Of a DNA stretch of 64,000 bases, positions 63,013 through 64,000 are shown in pieces; the first letter of the stretch is position 1; each line of letters begins with the position of its first letter. The translations under genes and the position numbers were made by a program. Origin of the DNA: JBBBNV01 sp037137075 (GTDB taxonomy: Bacteria; Bacillota; Bacilli; Paenibacillales; NBRC-103111). The stretch covers positions 1 through 64,000 of the forward strand of contig NZ_JBBBNV010000009.1 in assembly GCF_037137075.1 (NCBI RefSeq). The letters are read 5' to 3'. The notes under the pieces are model-generated. The model ran no database searches, was not told where the DNA came from, and saw nothing but the letters and a program-made list of their open reading frames with translations.

Positions 63013-64000
63013 TTACCGGTTCAGCAGGCTCCCGACGTAACGAAGCAGCTCATTGGCGCATACCGGGCAGTAGTTGTGCTCGTCAATGAGGCGTTTGGTC
63101 ACCTCATTTATTTTCTTAAGCTGGCTTTCATCCGGTGTTTTGGTCGAGGTTGTAATTTTGACGATATCCTTCAGATCCGCGAACAGCTTCTTCTCAATCG
63201 CCTCCCGCAAGCGCTCGTGGCTGCTGTAGTCGAACCGGCGTCCTTTTCGGGAATAGGTGGACATCCGGATGAGGATTTCTTCCCGGAACGCTTTTTTGGC
63301 ATTCTCGGAAATGCCGATCTGCTCCTCAATGGACCTCATCAGCCGCTCATCGGGATCCATCTCCTCCCCGGTCAGCGGATCTTTAATTTTGCCCCAGTTG
63401 CAGTAGGCCTCAATATTATCGAGGTAGTTGTTAAACAGCGTCTTGGCGGACTCCTCATAGGAGTAAACGAACGCCTTCTGAATTTCCTTCTTGGCCAGCT
63501 CGTCATACTCCTTGCGGGCCACCGAGATGAAGTTCAGGAACCGCTCCCGTTCTTCCTTCGTAATGGACGGATGCTGATCGAGTCCATCCTTCAGGGCGCG
63601 CAGCACATCCAGCGCATTAATGCATTGCAGGTCGTTGCGGATGAGAGCGCTCGCGATCCGGTTGATGACGTACCGCGGATCGATGCCGGTCATGCCTTCC
63701 TCCAGGTACTCGTTCTGCATTTCCTTCAAATCGGCTTCCTTGAAGCCCTCGACGGATTCCCCGTCGTACATTTTCATCTTTTTGACCAGGTCGACGCCCT
63801 GCTTCTTCGTTTCCTTCAGCCGGGTCAGGATAGAGAAGATTGCAGCTGACCGCAGCGTATGCGGAGCAATATGTATGTGACGCATATCGCTCTGTTCAAT
63901 GAGCTTTTTATAAATTTTTTCCTCCTCCGATACCTTCAGGTTATACGGCACCGGCATGACGATCATCCGCGACTGGAGCGCTTCATTCTTCTTATTGGCA
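63013..64000 (-). CDS. prkA: PrkA serine protein kinase, N-terminus outside window
   Basis: The C-terminal 329 or so residues of the ~630-residue PrkA (YeaG-type) kinase; the frame runs to the window edge. Landmarks: ALQSRMIVMPVPYNLKVSEEE, HIAPHTLRSAAIFSILTRL, EYLEEGMTGIDPRYVINRIASAL, FNNYLDNIEAYCNWGKI, KGRRFDYSSHERLREAIEKK, and the ending YCPVCANELLRYVGSLL. This AAA+-type kinase promotes sporulation in Bacillus together with YhbH and SpoVR, both of which are elsewhere in this window. Strand is minus, opposite to yhbH and spoVR. Confidence 0.95.
   Translation of the reverse strand, partial: ANKKNEALQSRMIVMPVPYNLKVSEEEKIYKKLIEQSDMRHIHIAPHTLRSAAIFSILTRLKETKKQGVDLVKKMKMYDGESVEGFKEADLKEMQNEYLEEGMTGIDPRYVINRIASALIRNDLQCINALDVLRALKDGLDQHPSITKEERERFLNFISVARKEYDELAKKEIQKAFVYSYEESAKTLFNNYLDNIEAYCNWGKIKDPLTGEEMDPDERLMRSIEEQIGISENAKKAFREEILIRMSTYSRKGRRFDYSSHERLREAIEKKLFADLKDIVKITTSTKTPDESQLKKINEVTKRLIDEHNYCPVCANELLRYVGSLLNR

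Overview
The window looks like a chromosomal segment of a Paenibacillus-type, spore-forming Firmicute. This rests on moderately high GC, strong AGGAGG ribosome-binding sites, frequent TTG/GTG starts, an S-layer (SLH) protein, several YesM/YesN two-component pairs beside sugar ABC transporters, and the sporulation-linked trio PrkA, YhbH and SpoVR. No organism name can be fixed from the sequence alone.

Layout. 1-2.1 kb is the 3' part of a fibronectin-III/SLH surface protein. 2.4-4.0 kb holds an IS630-type element, itself broken, sitting inside an older IS3-type remnant. 4.2-5.1 kb encodes a small Ser/Thr kinase. 5.4-21.1 kb is a long minus-strand carbohydrate block: sensor kinase, sugar-binding lipoprotein, two permeases, response regulator, a GH127-like enzyme, an Asp/Glu-racemase-like enzyme, a RuBisCO-like protein, a DUF1537 sugar-acid kinase, and both subunits of glycolate oxidase. 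The simplest reading is uptake and breakdown of a plant sugar, probably apiose or a related branched sugar acid. The kinase and RuBisCO-like protein would give 3-phosphoglycerate plus glycolate, and GlcDF would oxidise the glycolate. 21.5-32.3 kb carries a sugar dehydrogenase lipoprotein, a second transporter with its own YesMN pair, and a GH105 unsaturated rhamnogalacturonyl hydrolase, which points to pectin. cre-like palindromes lie in front of these operons.

32.7-44.4 kb: yhbH, an uncharacterised gene, a diguanylate cyclase with a structured leader, a 37-repeat type I-C-like CRISPR array with no cas genes in the window, spoVR, a second CRISPR leader with a two-repeat relic array, an XRE regulator and a decayed cotH-like gene. 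44.4-50.8 kb is signalling: a TetR remnant, an HD-GYP phosphodiesterase, a small winged-helix protein next to a KaiC-like ATPase, a large LuxR-type regulator and a degenerate HD protein. 51-62.8 kb is mixed housekeeping and envelope: an acyltransferase, a VanY-like carboxypeptidase, a glucan phosphorylase, two tandem paralogous copper-amine-oxidase-domain secreted proteins, a soluble histidine kinase and a Gfo/Idh oxidoreductase. The window ends inside prkA. A ~55 bp GC-rich repeat occurs four times between 50.9 and 56.3 kb, twice as an inverted pair.

All functions are inferred by reading motifs and context; nothing was searched against a database.
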